64,000 nt of DNA from JBFWMG01 sp050251715 (lineage in GTDB: Bacteria > Desulfobacterota > Desulfovibrionia > Desulfovibrionales > Desulfovibrionaceae). Below are positions 1-8,838 of the stretch, piece after piece (within the stretch, counting starts at the first letter, position 1; every line of letters begins with the position of its first letter). The position numbers and the translations under genes are program-made. The notes beneath the pieces were generated by a model. It did not search any database. It was not told the origin of the DNA and worked only from the letters and a program-made list of their open reading frames with translations. The stretch is taken from positions 1 to 64,000 of the forward strand of contig JBFWMG010000021.1 of NCBI GenBank assembly GCA_050251715.1. The letters run 5' to 3'.

Positions 1-210
1 CACATTGGGGCGCGCCCCTGTTGACTTTTAACATTACCTGCTCTTTCGGCTTGATGGAGGTGAAAAACAGCCGCCGCAACGGGCACGAGCCATGTAGCCA
101 CCCTGGTTGTTCGTCTTTATTACCTTGTTCATCCCCTTCCCCCCTTTCCCTCTTCGCCAACCCCCGTCCTTTTCTCCAGCGATCCCCCTATTTCCTGCAA
201 AATCGATCAA

Positions 211-256
211 AAGCTTTTTTGCATGCCGTCCCGTAGGGCGGCATGCAAAAAAGCTT
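211..256. repeat. Inverted repeat, 18-bp perfect arms
   Basis: The left arm at 211-228 is AAGCTTTTTTGCATGCCG and the right arm at 239-256 is its exact reverse complement, around a 10-nt loop. The arm ends are T- and A-rich, so transcripts in either direction would form a hairpin ending in a run of U. It could therefore act as a bidirectional terminator. Confidence 0.8.
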
Positions 257-261
257 GGCGC

Positions 262-334
262 AGCGGCGCATTGTGGGCAGGGGCGGCGGCAGCCCGAAGG
301 GCGAGCGCGCCGCCCCTGGCCACAATGCGCCGCT
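262..334. repeat. Large inverted repeat (about 27-bp imperfect arms)
   Basis: The outer arms at 262-276 and 320-334 (AGCGGCGCATTGTGG and its reverse complement) match perfectly. The pairing continues inward with about one mismatch through a GC-rich stem at 277-288 and 308-319, leaving a loop of roughly 20 nt. It lies only 5 bp after the first inverted repeat. The role is unknown; it could be a folded RNA, a terminator cluster or a REP-type element. Confidence 0.7.
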
Positions 335-519
335 TCTTCGCCGTGTCCCTCCATCCGCCTCCTGGCTTCCCCCATCCATCGCGCCGCACTCTCCGCCCGC
401 GTTCCTCCTCCGCCGCCCACCCGGGGTGCAGGGGGCCGTGCGCCCCCTGCCGGGGTCCGGGGCAGCGCCCCGGCCGCCGGAGGCACTCCCTTCCCCCCCC
501 CACACGCGCCACGCGGGCG

Positions 520-1221
520 CTATTCCAGCCGGTCCTGGCCGCTGGCGAGGCGTTCCAGGGCATCGGGGTCGAGGAGGGTGAGGGTTTTGCCTTTGGTGGT
601 GACGAGTCTGGCCTCGTCCATTTTTTTGAGGATGCGGGAGAGCGTTTCTGGTATGGTGCCAAGATAGCCCGCCAGATGTCCCTTGGTCATGTCGAGTTGC
701 ACGGTGTCGGACGGGGCGCCATTCGCCTCGCCGGCCGCGTCGCGCAGCAGGAGCAGGTGTGCGGCGAGGCGGGCGGGCACTTCCTTGAGGCTGAGTTCCT
801 CGACCTTGCGCACGAAGTGGAGCAGGCGGCTGGCGAGCAGGCCGAACATGTTCATGGCAAGTTCGGGGTCGGCGGCGAGGCAGGTTTTCAGGCCGTCGCG
901 GGGGATGAAGAGCAGGTCGGTCTGCTCCATGGCCTGGGCGTTGGCGGGATAGTTCAGTTTGGAGAAGACCGCGACTTCGGCGAAGGATTCGCCGGGGCCA
1001 AGGATATGGATGATGTGTTCCTTGCCCGCCATGGAGGTTTTGAAGACCTTGATCTTGCCGCTCACGATGGAGAAGAAGCCGAGGCCGGGGTCGCCTTCGT
1101 GGAAGATGTCCTGGCCTTTGTCCACGGTGCGGCGGACGACGATGGCGGCGAGGCGGTCGAGGTGGCTGGCGGACAGTCCGGAGAAGAGGCGGACAAGACC
1201 GAGGGCGTCGCGGGTATGCAT
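520..1221 (-). CDS. hcpR: Crp/Fnr-family regulator, HcpR type
   Basis: This 233-residue transcription factor has an N-terminal cyclic-nucleotide-binding-type sensor fold (about residues 10-125), a long dimerisation helix, and a C-terminal winged helix-turn-helix (about 179-210). It lacks the N-terminal cysteine cluster of Fnr; the only cysteine is Cys114. It is transcribed divergently from hcp, as is typical of HcpR, the nitrite/NO-stress regulator of sulfate reducers. The ATG at 1221 is preceded by AGGAG. A TTTGA-N6-TCAAA palindrome at 1261-1276 in the shared promoter is a likely operator. The HcpR assignment rests on context; the Crp/Fnr family is clear. Confidence 0.85.
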   Translation of the reverse strand: MHTRDALGLVRLFSGLSASHLDRLAAIVVRRTVDKGQDIFHEGDPGLGFFSIVSGKIKVFKTSMAGKEHIIHILGPGESFAEVAVFSKLNYPANAQAMEQTDLLFIPRDGLKTCLAADPELAMNMFGLLASRLLHFVRKVEELSLKEVPARLAAHLLLLRDAAGEANGAPSDTVQLDMTKGHLAGYLGTIPETLSRILKKMDEARLVTTKGKTLTLLDPDALERLASGQDRLE

Positions 1222-1260
1222 GGCGGCTCCTGGGGATATTTTTTTATAAATAGGGAGGGA

Positions 1261-1276
1261 TTTGATTCAAGTCAAA
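1261..1276. promoter_or_regulatory. Putative HcpR/Crp-type operator
   Basis: The palindrome TTTGATTCAAGTCAAA has five-base arms TTTGA and TCAAA around six bases. It lies between the divergent starts of hcpR (1221) and hcp (1354). This is the architecture expected of a Crp/Fnr-family site; HcpR is known in related bacteria to control hcp. No binding data are available here. Confidence 0.6.
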
Positions 1277-1353
1277 GTTTCCTTGCGGGAGGTGGTCTAG
1301 AACGGGGCCAAGGCGAACGAAAAAGACGGTACACCCTACAAAGGAGATGAGTC

Positions 1354-2976
1354 ATGTTTTGTTATCAATGTGAACAGACGGCCAAGGGAACGGGATGCAC
1401 GACCATCGGCGTATGCGGCAAGAAGCCGGAAGTGGCGGCGATGCAGGATCTGCTGCTGTATGTGTTGAAGGGATTGTCGCAGGTGGCGGTGGCGGCGCGC
1501 GGCTTGGGTGTTGTGGACGCCGAGGTGGACAAGTTCATCTGCGAGGGGGTGTTTTCCACGCTGACCAACGTGAATTTTGATCCCGAGCGGTTCAAGGCGC
1601 TGGTGGACAAGGCCGTGGCGCTGCGCGACGGGCTGGTTGTGCGGGTGAAGGCCAAGGGCGGCAGTGTGCCCACGGCTGGTCCGGCGGTGTTCGCGCCCGG
1701 TGCGACCGTGGCGTCCATGGTGGCGCAGGGCGAGTTGTTCGGCATCGAGCGGGATGCCGAGACCAACGTGGACCTCAAATCGCTGAAGGAGACGTTGGTT
1801 TACGGTATCAAGGGCTTGGCGGCCTATGCGGATCATGCGCGGATTCTGGGGCAGGAGGATGACGCGGTGTACGCGTTCATCCAGAAGGGGCTGGCCGCGT
1901 CGTTGCGCACGGACATGACCCTGGACGAGTGCGTGGCGATCGTGCTGGAGTGCGGCACGGTGAACCTGCGGGCCATGGAGCTGTTGGACGCGGCCAACAC
2001 GGGCGCGTATGGCCATCCGGTGCCCACGGAGGTGCCGCTGGGCGCGAAGCAAGGCAAGGCCATTCTGGTGTCCGGCCACGATTTGCGCGATCTGGAACTG
2101 CTGCTCCAGCAGACCGAGGGCAAGGGGATCAACGTGTACACCCACGGCGAGATGCTGCCTTGCCACGGCTACCCGGAACTGAAGAAATACAAGCACTTTT
2201 ACGGTCATTATGGCACGGCCTGGCAGAACCAGAAGAAGGAATTCGCCGCGTTTCCGGGTTCCATTCTCATGACCACCAACTGCATCCAGAAGCCCGCCGG
2301 GTATGACGACAAGATTTTTACCACCGGGCTGGTGGGCTGGCCGGGTGTGGTGCATGTGGCGGGCAAGGATTTTGCGCCGGTGATCGAAAAGGCGCTGGCG
2401 CTGCCGGGGTTCGCGGCGGACACGGACCAGGGCACGGTGATGGTGGGCTTTGCGCGCAACGCGGTGCTGGGCGTGGCCCCGCAGGTCATCGACGCGGTGA
2501 AGGCGGGCAAGATCCGCCACTTCTTCCTGGTGGGCGGTTGCGACGGCGCGAATCCGGGCCGCAACTACTACACCGAGTTCGTGGAAAAGGTGCCCGAGGA
2601 TTGCGTGGTGCTCACGCTGGCCTGCGGCAAGTTCCGGTTCTTTGACAAGAAGCTGGGCGATATCGGCGGCATCCCGCGCCTTCTGGACGTGGGCCAGTGC
2701 AACGACGCCTACTCGGCCATCCAGATCGCGGTGGCGCTGGCGGGCGCGTTCGAGTGCGGGGTCAACGACCTGCCGCTGTCCCTGGTGCTGTCGTGGTACG
2801 AACAGAAGGCGGTGGTTGTCCTGCTGACCCTGCTCTCGCTGGGCATCAAGGGCATCCGGCTCGGCCCCACGCTGCCCGCGTTCTTGACCCCGAACGTGCT
2901 GGACGTGCTGGTGAAGACTTTTGACATCAAGCCCGTGACCACGCCCGATGCGGATCTGAAGGCGATTCTGGGCTGA
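1354..2976 (+). CDS. hcp: Hydroxylamine reductase / hybrid cluster protein
   Basis: This 540-residue cytoplasmic Fe-S protein is of the prismane type. The N-terminal motif Cys3-x2-Cys6-x8-Cys15-x5-Cys21 is the class I pattern of strict anaerobes and binds the cubane cluster. Hybrid-cluster ligands expected for the family are visible in order: His in VSGHDL, Glu in GEMLP, Cys in TTNCIQ, Cys in GGCDGAN, Cys in LACGKF, Cys in GQCNDA, and Glu/Lys in WYEQK. Hcp reduces hydroxylamine in vitro and acts as an NO reductase or nitrosylase in vivo. The length is normal, and an AAAGGAGATGA ribosome site precedes the ATG. It is divergent from hcpR and followed by a ferredoxin gene. Confidence 0.96.
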   Translation: MFCYQCEQTAKGTGCTTIGVCGKKPEVAAMQDLLLYVLKGLSQVAVAARGLGVVDAEVDKFICEGVFSTLTNVNFDPERFKALVDKAVALRDGLVVRVKAKGGSVPTAGPAVFAPGATVASMVAQGELFGIERDAETNVDLKSLKETLVYGIKGLAAYADHARILGQEDDAVYAFIQKGLAASLRTDMTLDECVAIVLECGTVNLRAMELLDAANTGAYGHPVPTEVPLGAKQGKAILVSGHDLRDLELLLQQTEGKGINVYTHGEMLPCHGYPELKKYKHFYGHYGTAWQNQKKEFAAFPGSILMTTNCIQKPAGYDDKIFTTGLVGWPGVVHVAGKDFAPVIEKALALPGFAADTDQGTVMVGFARNAVLGVAPQVIDAVKAGKIRHFFLVGGCDGANPGRNYYTEFVEKVPEDCVVLTLACGKFRFFDKKLGDIGGIPRLLDVGQCNDAYSAIQIAVALAGAFECGVNDLPLSLVLSWYEQKAVVVLLTLLSLGIKGIRLGPTLPAFLTPNVLDVLVKTFDIKPVTTPDADLKAILG

Positions 2977-3070
2977 ACTGAAACGACACGATGACGGGCG
3001 GTCCCGGCGTGCGCCGGGGCCGCAACCGAAATGGACAGGACCGCGGCCCAAGGGGCGGAAAGGAACGATC

Positions 3071-3823
3071 ATGCAGGAAAGACGGAAGATCATCGAGATC
3101 GACGAGGAAAAGTGCAACGGCTGCGGGCTGTGCGTGCCCAATTGCGCCGAGGGGTCGCTGGTCATCGTGGACGGCAAGGCCAAGGTCATCGCGGACAGGT
3201 ATTGCGACGGGCTGGGCGCGTGCCTGGGCCATTGCCCGCAGGGGGCGCTACGCATCATCGAGCGCGAGGCCGACGCCTTTGACGAGGCGGCGGTGGAGGC
3301 CATGCTGGCCAAGCAGGGGCGCGCCCCGCTGCACGCGGCCGCGCAGCATGCCGCGCCTGCGCCCGGCGGCTGCCCCGGCGCGCGGGTACACACGTTGACC
3401 CCGTGCCAGCAGGCCAACATCCCCCGCGCCCAGGCGGGCGGGGCGTCGGCCCTGTCGCACTGGCCGGTGCAGATCCGGCTGGTGCCGCCCTCGGCCCCGT
3501 TTCTCAAGGGCGCGAACCTGCTGGTCACGGCGGACTGCGCGCCCGTGGCCTGCCCAAGCTATCACAGCGATTTTCTGCCGGGCCGCGTGGCGCTGCTGGG
3601 CTGCCCCAAGTTCGACGACGTGCAGTCCTATGTGGACAAGTTCGCGGCCATCATGACCGAAGCGGCCATCGCCTCGGTGCTGGTGATGCAGATGGAGGTG
3701 CCGTGCTGTTCGGGCCTGGCCATGATCGTGGACGCGGCGCGCAAGCAGGCCGGTTGCAACGTTCCCGTGGAGGTGGCGGTCATTTCGCTCAAGGGCGAGG
3801 TGCTGTCGCGGCGGCTCATGTAG
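3071..3823 (+). CDS. Hcp-associated 4Fe-4S ferredoxin-like protein
   Basis: This 250-residue protein has a ferredoxin module at residues 15-56. The first motif is canonical (Cys15, Cys18, Cys21, Cys25). The second (Cys45, Cys51, Cys55-Pro) has Leu48 where the second cysteine would be, so it may hold a 3Fe cluster or a cluster with an unusual ligand. A C-terminal half of about 150 residues contains further cysteines in the short motifs DCAPVACPS and CPKFDD. It follows hcp by 94 bp on the same strand and is probably the electron donor to Hcp. Such hcp-ferredoxin pairs are common in HcpR regulons. Confidence 0.85.
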   Translation: MQERRKIIEIDEEKCNGCGLCVPNCAEGSLVIVDGKAKVIADRYCDGLGACLGHCPQGALRIIEREADAFDEAAVEAMLAKQGRAPLHAAAQHAAPAPGGCPGARVHTLTPCQQANIPRAQAGGASALSHWPVQIRLVPPSAPFLKGANLLVTADCAPVACPSYHSDFLPGRVALLGCPKFDDVQSYVDKFAAIMTEAAIASVLVMQMEVPCCSGLAMIVDAARKQAGCNVPVEVAVISLKGEVLSRRLM

Positions 3824-4152
3824 GCCGTCCTCGTCCTTTCGGGCGGGCATGGCGGCGGTTTCCGGGCGCTTTCGCGCCCCGGCGATGCGCCTTTCCCTGC
3901 CCTGTCGCACGTGGGCCGGTGCCGTGCGCGGATCACGCCGCGCATGGCGTCGGCCCGCGTGCGTCTGGTGTGCGGCGTGCCCTGGGGCCGGGGTGCGGCC
4001 AACCGGAGGCGGCTCGCGGGATGTGGCTGTTTTTTGCGGGCATGCCCGCAACGGGGTGGCGGCGAGTTGCCAGTCATGGGCGGCGGTCTTATAGTAGGGC
4101 GGTACAATGTAACAGTGTGGCGGGCTGGTACCGCCCTTCAGGAGGTTGTCCC
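3824..4152. other. Intergenic region
   Basis: I found no gene. A GC hairpin near 3861-3882 (CCGGGCGC and its near complement) lies shortly after the ferredoxin stop but has no U run. The last 15 bases contain the strong AGGAGG ribosome site of the downstream lipoprotein gene. Confidence 0.5.
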
Positions 4153-4917
4153 ATGCTGCGAAAAAGGATGTCCGGCGCGTTGGCCGGTATAGTGCTTCCC
4201 GTGTTGCTCATGCTCAGCGGGTGTGCGTCCACCAAACCCCTGCCGCAACCGCGCCGGGTCATGGACCCCACCACGGTGAACGGCGCGGTGCTCACCCCGC
4301 GTTGGAACATCGCCGCCGTGGGCTACGGCTATTACGGCGAGGGGCTGAACTACAAGGAAGCGGGCATCGAGCCCGTGATGCTGGTGTTCAAGAACATGGC
4401 CGAGAACGTGCCTGCGGAGGGCTTGCCCGTGATCCACGTGGACGAGGTGCGCGGCGTGAGCGCGGACGGTGAGTTCCTGGCCTATTCCGTGCCCGAGGCG
4501 GAGCGGCTCGTGTTCGCGTCCGAATCCTTTGGCGTGTCCGCGGCCAACGCGGCCAAGCCCGGGGCCATGGGCGCGGTGGTGGGCGCGGGCCTGGGCGCGC
4601 TCATCGGCATGATCGGCGGCGGCGACCAGATATGGAAAGGCGCGGCCATCGGCGGCGTGCTGGGCGGCGCGGCAGGCGCGGCGACCGGGGCCATCGGCAG
4701 CGAGAGCGACCTCAAGAAGGTCATCTCCGAGGAATTGTACCGCTACGTCTGGACCGAGGAAGCGGCCCAGCCGAACTACACCAAGATCGGCTACCTGTAT
4801 TTCCCCGGCACCGTGGGCATTGACAGCGTTACCGTGACCGTGCGCCAGGGCGGCGATGCGCAGACCTACAAACTGCCCATCGCCATGCCCGCGCCGTCCG
4901 CCCAAACCGTGCAATAG
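4153..4917 (+). CDS. Glycine-zipper lipoprotein
   Basis: This is a secreted lipoprotein of 254 residues. The signal sequence ends in a lipobox with Cys24 (LMLSGC), so the mature protein is lipid-anchored. A Gly/Ala-rich double glycine zipper at about residues 140-182 (GAVVGAGLGAL and GAAIGGVLGGAAG) predicts membrane insertion or helix packing, as in Slt/OmpA-associated zipper lipoproteins. The start is fixed by AGGAGG seven bases before the ATG; the reading frame extends further upstream, but without signal-peptide character. It stands alone, and the function is unknown beyond an envelope role. Confidence 0.8.
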   Translation: MLRKRMSGALAGIVLPVLLMLSGCASTKPLPQPRRVMDPTTVNGAVLTPRWNIAAVGYGYYGEGLNYKEAGIEPVMLVFKNMAENVPAEGLPVIHVDEVRGVSADGEFLAYSVPEAERLVFASESFGVSAANAAKPGAMGAVVGAGLGALIGMIGGGDQIWKGAAIGGVLGGAAGAATGAIGSESDLKKVISEELYRYVWTEEAAQPNYTKIGYLYFPGTVGIDSVTVTVRQGGDAQTYKLPIAMPAPSAQTVQ

Positions 4918-4918
4918 C

Positions 4919-5180
4919 GCGGCGGACCCCCATCCTCTCTTCTCTCTCTTTCCCCAAAAACTGCTGGCTGGGGAGGGGGATACGGTTTGGACAAGCGAGT
5001 TCCCCAAGTGGACGGCTGGGGAGGGGGATACGGTTGGACAAAGCTCTTCAGGCGGGTGGTTGTTGTCCGGCGTGCCGGGCGGGGGCATGGAGGGCGGTAC
5101 ACAGTTCATCCGACGCCGTGAGCCGCAAGGCTTCGAGAAAGAAACAGCGGGGAGACTGGGCGGTTTCTCAACAGCCTGCC
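4919..5180 (+). repeat. Dispersed intergenic repeat, copy 1
   Basis: This stretch is repeated, inverted, at about 43963-44203. Shared segments in order are: a CCCCATCCTCTCTTCTCTCT tract, AAAAACTGCTGG, two GATACGG...GACA units next to a GTTCCCC box, and a block CATCCGACGCC-TGAGCCGCAAGGCTTCG followed by a purine tract. A third partial copy occurs at the right end of the window. It carries no reading frame, so it is most likely a non-autonomous element or a conserved intergenic cassette. Confidence 0.8.
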
Positions 5181-5199
5181 AGAATGGAGTTTGCCATCA

Positions 5200-5227
5200 A
5201 TAAAAAAGGGCCGCCCAAGGGCGGCCC
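5200..5227 (-). terminator. Rho-independent terminator of the TolC gene
   Basis: A perfect 9-bp stem (GGGCCGCCC at 5208-5216, its complement at 5219-5227) with a two-base loop is followed, on the minus strand, by TTTTTTA. It sits 21 bp beyond the stop of the TolC-like gene. Confidence 0.85.
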
Positions 5228-5248
5228 TGTATCGTTTTGGGAGGGGGG

Positions 5249-6577
5249 CTACTGGGCGGCCAGGAGCGTGGGGTTCTTCATGCCGATGGACACGTACAGG
5301 TTGGCCAGCGCGATCTTGTAGTCGGCCAGCGCCTCGGTGAGCTGCGCCTCGGCGCTGGACAGGTTGGCCTGGCCGTCCAGCACGTCGGTGTTGGTGCCCA
5401 CCTGGGCCTGATAGCGCGCCACGGCCATGCGGTAGCTTTCCTGGGCCGAGTCCAGCGCCTTGCGCGCCACCTTGATGCGCTCTGCCGCGCTCAAGATGCT
5501 CAAATGCTTTGTTTTTACATCATAGAGCACGTTCTGCTTCAGGGTCTCCAGATCCAGTTCCGCCTTGCGCACGGCCTGCTGGGCCTTTTTCCAGGCGTAC
5601 CATGTCTCGCCCCAGTTGAACACGGACCAGGACGCGCCCACCTGCACGTTCCATGAGCTGAAGCCGGAGGAGGAGTGCTCGTAGCCGTTCATGGCGGGGT
5701 CGTCGCCCTGGCGGTTGTAGTTGGCGTCACCGGTCACGGAGGGATAGAGGCCGCTTTTGGTCACGTCCGCGCTCTTCTTGGCGATCTCAATGGCGGTCTG
5801 CGAGATGGACAGGTCGGGGCGCAGACGGAAGGCGCGCTCCAGGCAGTCCTGCAGGGAATAGGTGAAGGGCACCTCGGTCAGGTCACCCACATAGCGCACG
5901 TCGCTCTCCACCGGGATGATGAGCAGGGTGTTGAGGCGCGTATTCTGGGTGGCGACCTCGTTCTGGGCCTTGAGCAGGGTGTCCTGGGCCTCGGCCAGGT
6001 TCACTTCGGCCTGGAGCACGTCGAGGCGGGGCTTGAGGCCCACGTCGTAGAAGGCCTGGGTCACCTTGAGCTGCGATTCGAGGCGGGTTATGGAGTCCTG
6101 GGCGCTGCGCACGGCCTCGCGGCCCTTGAGCAGGCCGAGAAAGGCTTGCTGCACGGCCAGGGTCAGGTCGAGCTCCTGTGCCGAGACGCTGACTTCGGCG
6201 GTCGCCTTCTCCAGCTTGGCCTTGTCATAGTTGCTCACGTTCTTGAAGCCGGTAAAGATGTCCTGGCTCAAGGTGAGGGTGGCGGAATACAGATGGCGGT
6301 CGCGGAGGGGCGAATCCTTCAGGGTCTGCTTGTGGTCGTACAGGGTGTAGCCGTACGAGGAGGACAGCGCGGGCGCAAAGGGCGCCCAGGCGGATTTGCG
6401 ATTGAATTCGGCGGCTTCCACGTCGGACTGGGCGGACTTGATCTGCGGGTTGTTGGCAAGGGCCGTGTTGACGGATTTTTCCATATCGTATTCGGTCGCG
6501 TCCAGGGCCATGGCGGGCATGGCGGCGGCCAGCACCAGCATGGCGGCCAGGACAAGGCGTGTGAGGGAACTCTTCAT
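5249..6577 (-). CDS. TolC-family outer-membrane efflux protein
   Basis: This 442-residue protein has a Sec signal peptide (residues 1 to about 26, ending AMA-L) followed by two tandem outer-membrane-efflux repeats with long alpha-helical stretches rich in Ala, Gln, Glu and Leu. Family members form trimeric channel-tunnels for type I secretion or RND/ABC efflux. The start at 6577 was chosen because AAGGAA lies just upstream and the signal peptide begins there; the frame extends 32 codons further without a signal. No inner-membrane partner gene is adjacent, so its transport substrate cannot be guessed. Confidence 0.88.
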   Translation of the reverse strand: MKSSLTRLVLAAMLVLAAAMPAMALDATEYDMEKSVNTALANNPQIKSAQSDVEAAEFNRKSAWAPFAPALSSSYGYTLYDHKQTLKDSPLRDRHLYSATLTLSQDIFTGFKNVSNYDKAKLEKATAEVSVSAQELDLTLAVQQAFLGLLKGREAVRSAQDSITRLESQLKVTQAFYDVGLKPRLDVLQAEVNLAEAQDTLLKAQNEVATQNTRLNTLLIIPVESDVRYVGDLTEVPFTYSLQDCLERAFRLRPDLSISQTAIEIAKKSADVTKSGLYPSVTGDANYNRQGDDPAMNGYEHSSSGFSSWNVQVGASWSVFNWGETWYAWKKAQQAVRKAELDLETLKQNVLYDVKTKHLSILSAAERIKVARKALDSAQESYRMAVARYQAQVGTNTDVLDGQANLSSAEAQLTEALADYKIALANLYVSIGMKNPTLLAAQ

Positions 6578-6723
6578 AGCTGATTTCCTTATTGATCTGT
6601 AACAATACATACACCGCGCAACGCGCGCGGGAACCGTAAGATGCTTACGTGATGGGGCGGTCAAATGCAACAACCCTGGTTTTCATTCCTTGCGCTTTTC
6701 GGCTTGGCCGCAAGGGGGCCGCG

Positions 6724-7236
6724 ATGAGCGCGGCCCTTGGCTGGATGATGGTGGCGTTGTGCGTGGCATGGTGCGTTCGCCTGCTGGTGCGGGTGGATCC
6801 GTTGCCCGCCCACGCCAAGGCCGACGCCGTGGAGGTGCGCAAGGGGGCGCGCACCATGACGCTGCTGCGCGGGGGACGGGTGTTGGCGCGGTATCCCGTG
6901 GCGCTGGGGCGTGATCCCGTGGGGCACAAGGCCGTGGAAGGCGACGGCAGGACGCCCGAGGGGCGCTACGTCATTGCGGGCAGGAATCCGCGCAGCCGGT
7001 TTCACCTGGCCCTGCGCATCTCCTACCCGGACGCGGCGGATGCGGCGCGGGCCGTGGCGCTGGGCGCGTCTCCGGGCGGGGACATCATGATCCACGGCCA
7101 GCCCAATGGCCGCAGGGCGTGGCTGCCGCCCAGGCGCGGCGACTGGACCCAGGGCTGCGTTGCGGTGAGCAACGCGGCCATCCGCGAGATATGGGCCGCC
7201 GTGGACAACGGCACGCCGGTGACGATCCTGCCTTGA
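6724..7236 (+). CDS. L,D-transpeptidase (YkuD-type) family protein
   Basis: This 170-residue protein has one N-terminal membrane segment (about residues 5-22) and an extracytoplasmic YkuD-like domain. The family motif appears as IMIHG, then GDWTQGCVAVSN with the nucleophilic cysteine; the usual S/T-x-GC is TQGC. Related enzymes make 3-3 peptidoglycan crosslinks or attach proteins to peptidoglycan. I chose the start at 6724 for its AAGGGGG ribosome site; an in-frame ATG at 6649 would add 25 residues. It converges on the histidine kinase gene. Confidence 0.82.
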   Translation: MSAALGWMMVALCVAWCVRLLVRVDPLPAHAKADAVEVRKGARTMTLLRGGRVLARYPVALGRDPVGHKAVEGDGRTPEGRYVIAGRNPRSRFHLALRISYPDAADAARAVALGASPGGDIMIHGQPNGRRAWLPPRRGDWTQGCVAVSNAAIREIWAAVDNGTPVTILP

Positions 7237-7275
7237 TAGCCGTGTGGACATGGCCGCTCCAGTCCTGGCAGGCGG

Positions 7276-8838
7276 TTACGTATCCGCCAGACGCAACACC
7301 ACCGTGACCTCGGTGCGTTGGCCATCCGATGCCATGGACACCTCGCCGTTCATGGTCTGGATGAGCAGCCGGGCGCTGTAGGTGCCGAGCCCCGTGCCGC
7401 CCTTCTTGCCGCAGGTGACGTATTTTTCGAAGAACGAGTCGCGGATCTGCTCCGGCACGCCCCCCTGGTTGAGGATGGTTATCCGGCACGCCGTGGCGGT
7501 CTTGATCTCCACGCGCACGTCGCTCCCCATGGGCGCGGCCTCCATGGCGTTGGTCAGCAGATTGCCAAAGGCGGAATAGAGGAGCATTTCCTCGGCCTGG
7601 ACAAAGGGGCCGGGCGCGGCCTGGTCCAGTCCGATTCCATCGATCGTGACGGCAAAGGTGATGGCTTGGTCCGTAGCGCCTGTCTCCAGGTGCTCCAGCA
7701 GTCGACGCAGAACCATGCCCAGATCCACGGGCACCGGCTCGAACCGGTATATCCCCATCTCGATTTTAAAGATATCCAGCGATCTATTGATCTTGTCCAG
7801 CATGTCATAGCCGCTGTTCCGGGCCAGGGTCAGCAACTCCCGCTGCTGCGGAGACTGCATCTCGTCATTGAGAAGGTAGTTGAGGACGCCGAGCATGCCG
7901 CTCAACGGTGTCTTGAGGTCATGGCGGGTGATGCTGGCGACATCCTCCTTGAGCCGTTCCATTTTCTTGCGTTCGGTCACGTCCTCAAGCACGACGACGC
8001 CGCCGCTGAACTTTCCGGAAATGTCGCGCATTCTGGACAGCGTGGCGAGGATACAGCGCCGGTCGTCGTCCTCCGGCATCTCCACCTCAAGCTGGAACGC
8101 GCCTTCATCGGAATGCAGCAGCCGCGTCAGGGCGGCTTCGAGCCAGGGCAGCAGCGCGGCCAGGGGTTCTCTGCTCCGTCCGTTGGCTCCGCCGTGGCCC
8201 GTGGCGTAATACATGGCGCCCGCCGTTCCCCGCCGTCCCACCATGGTGGCCGCCAGGGAGTTCATGTTGTCCAGCAGACCCTGCTCATCCACCAGAAAGA
8301 CCGGGGAATCCAGGCTCTCGAACAGCGTGAGGTACTTGTTCTTTTCGTTCGTCATCAGGCGGTTGGCGTTCTGCAGCTCCATTATTGCCCGGTCCGCGTC
8401 CAGCCCTGCCCATTGGGTGCAGAAGGCGATCTCGATCCGGTCGAAACAGCGTTCCACAAAGGTTTCGTACAGAAGCCGCTTTTCCGGAGATGTCGTCAGC
8501 GTCCGTATCAGGTCAATGTATGTGTACCGGTAGTACTTGAAGAGCCCGAGGAACATGGAGAGGCTTATGCCCCTCTGGCGGTGGCGGCGGGCTTCGACGA
8601 TGCCGAACCGCGCGATGGGGTCGTCCTCGAACGTATCCTCCGGGTGGAACTCGGGCGGCTGGCCGCCGTATGCGGCCATCGCCTCGATGATGGCGTCCGA
8701 AAGTCCCTGGATGGAGATGCGCCACGCCTCGACGAGCGTGGAGGTGTACGCGGTGTATCCCTGTGCCTTGGCATGGGAGAGGATGCCGGTCATGAGCCGG
8801 TTTTCGTTTTCCTTAAGTGCCGCGCGAAGGGCATCCAT
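7276..8838 (-). CDS. Cytoplasmic PAS-containing sensor histidine kinase
   Basis: This is a 520-residue protein with no membrane segment. An N-terminal helical region (about 1-160) resembles the globin- or RsbR-like sensory heads of soluble kinases. A PAS-like domain (about 165-290) follows, ending in VLEDVTERKK. The phosphoacceptor is His306 in ITRHDLKTPLSG, and the ATPase domain has NLLTNAMEAA and GGTGLGTY. I start at the ATG at 8838; a TTG 14 codons upstream is possible. No response-regulator gene is adjacent, so it is an orphan kinase. The signal is unknown. Confidence 0.85.
   Translation of the reverse strand: MDALRAALKENENRLMTGILSHAKAQGYTAYTSTLVEAWRISIQGLSDAIIEAMAAYGGQPPEFHPEDTFEDDPIARFGIVEARRHRQRGISLSMFLGLFKYYRYTYIDLIRTLTTSPEKRLLYETFVERCFDRIEIAFCTQWAGLDADRAIMELQNANRLMTNEKNKYLTLFESLDSPVFLVDEQGLLDNMNSLAATMVGRRGTAGAMYYATGHGGANGRSREPLAALLPWLEAALTRLLHSDEGAFQLEVEMPEDDDRRCILATLSRMRDISGKFSGGVVVLEDVTERKKMERLKEDVASITRHDLKTPLSGMLGVLNYLLNDEMQSPQQRELLTLARNSGYDMLDKINRSLDIFKIEMGIYRFEPVPVDLGMVLRRLLEHLETGATDQAITFAVTIDGIGLDQAAPGPFVQAEEMLLYSAFGNLLTNAMEAAPMGSDVRVEIKTATACRITILNQGGVPEQIRDSFFEKYVTCGKKGGTGLGTYSARLLIQTMNGEVSMASDGQRTEVTVVLRLADT

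Larger units (their letters stand above)
1..519. other. Intergenic region with two large inverted repeats
   Basis: I see no convincing gene here. The stretch holds two consecutive perfect or near-perfect inverted repeats (described separately) between a pyrimidine-rich tract and the 3' end of the Crp/Fnr-type regulator. A 32-codon reading frame on the minus strand (132 down to 34) has a purine-rich sequence upstream, but nothing supports it as a gene. The left end of the window also has a short GGGGCGCGCCCC palindrome at about 7-18. Confidence 0.6.

Noticed and set aside
34..132. 32-codon reading frame on the minus strand
   Set aside because: The purine-rich upstream sequence is too close to the ATG, and there is no recognisable product.
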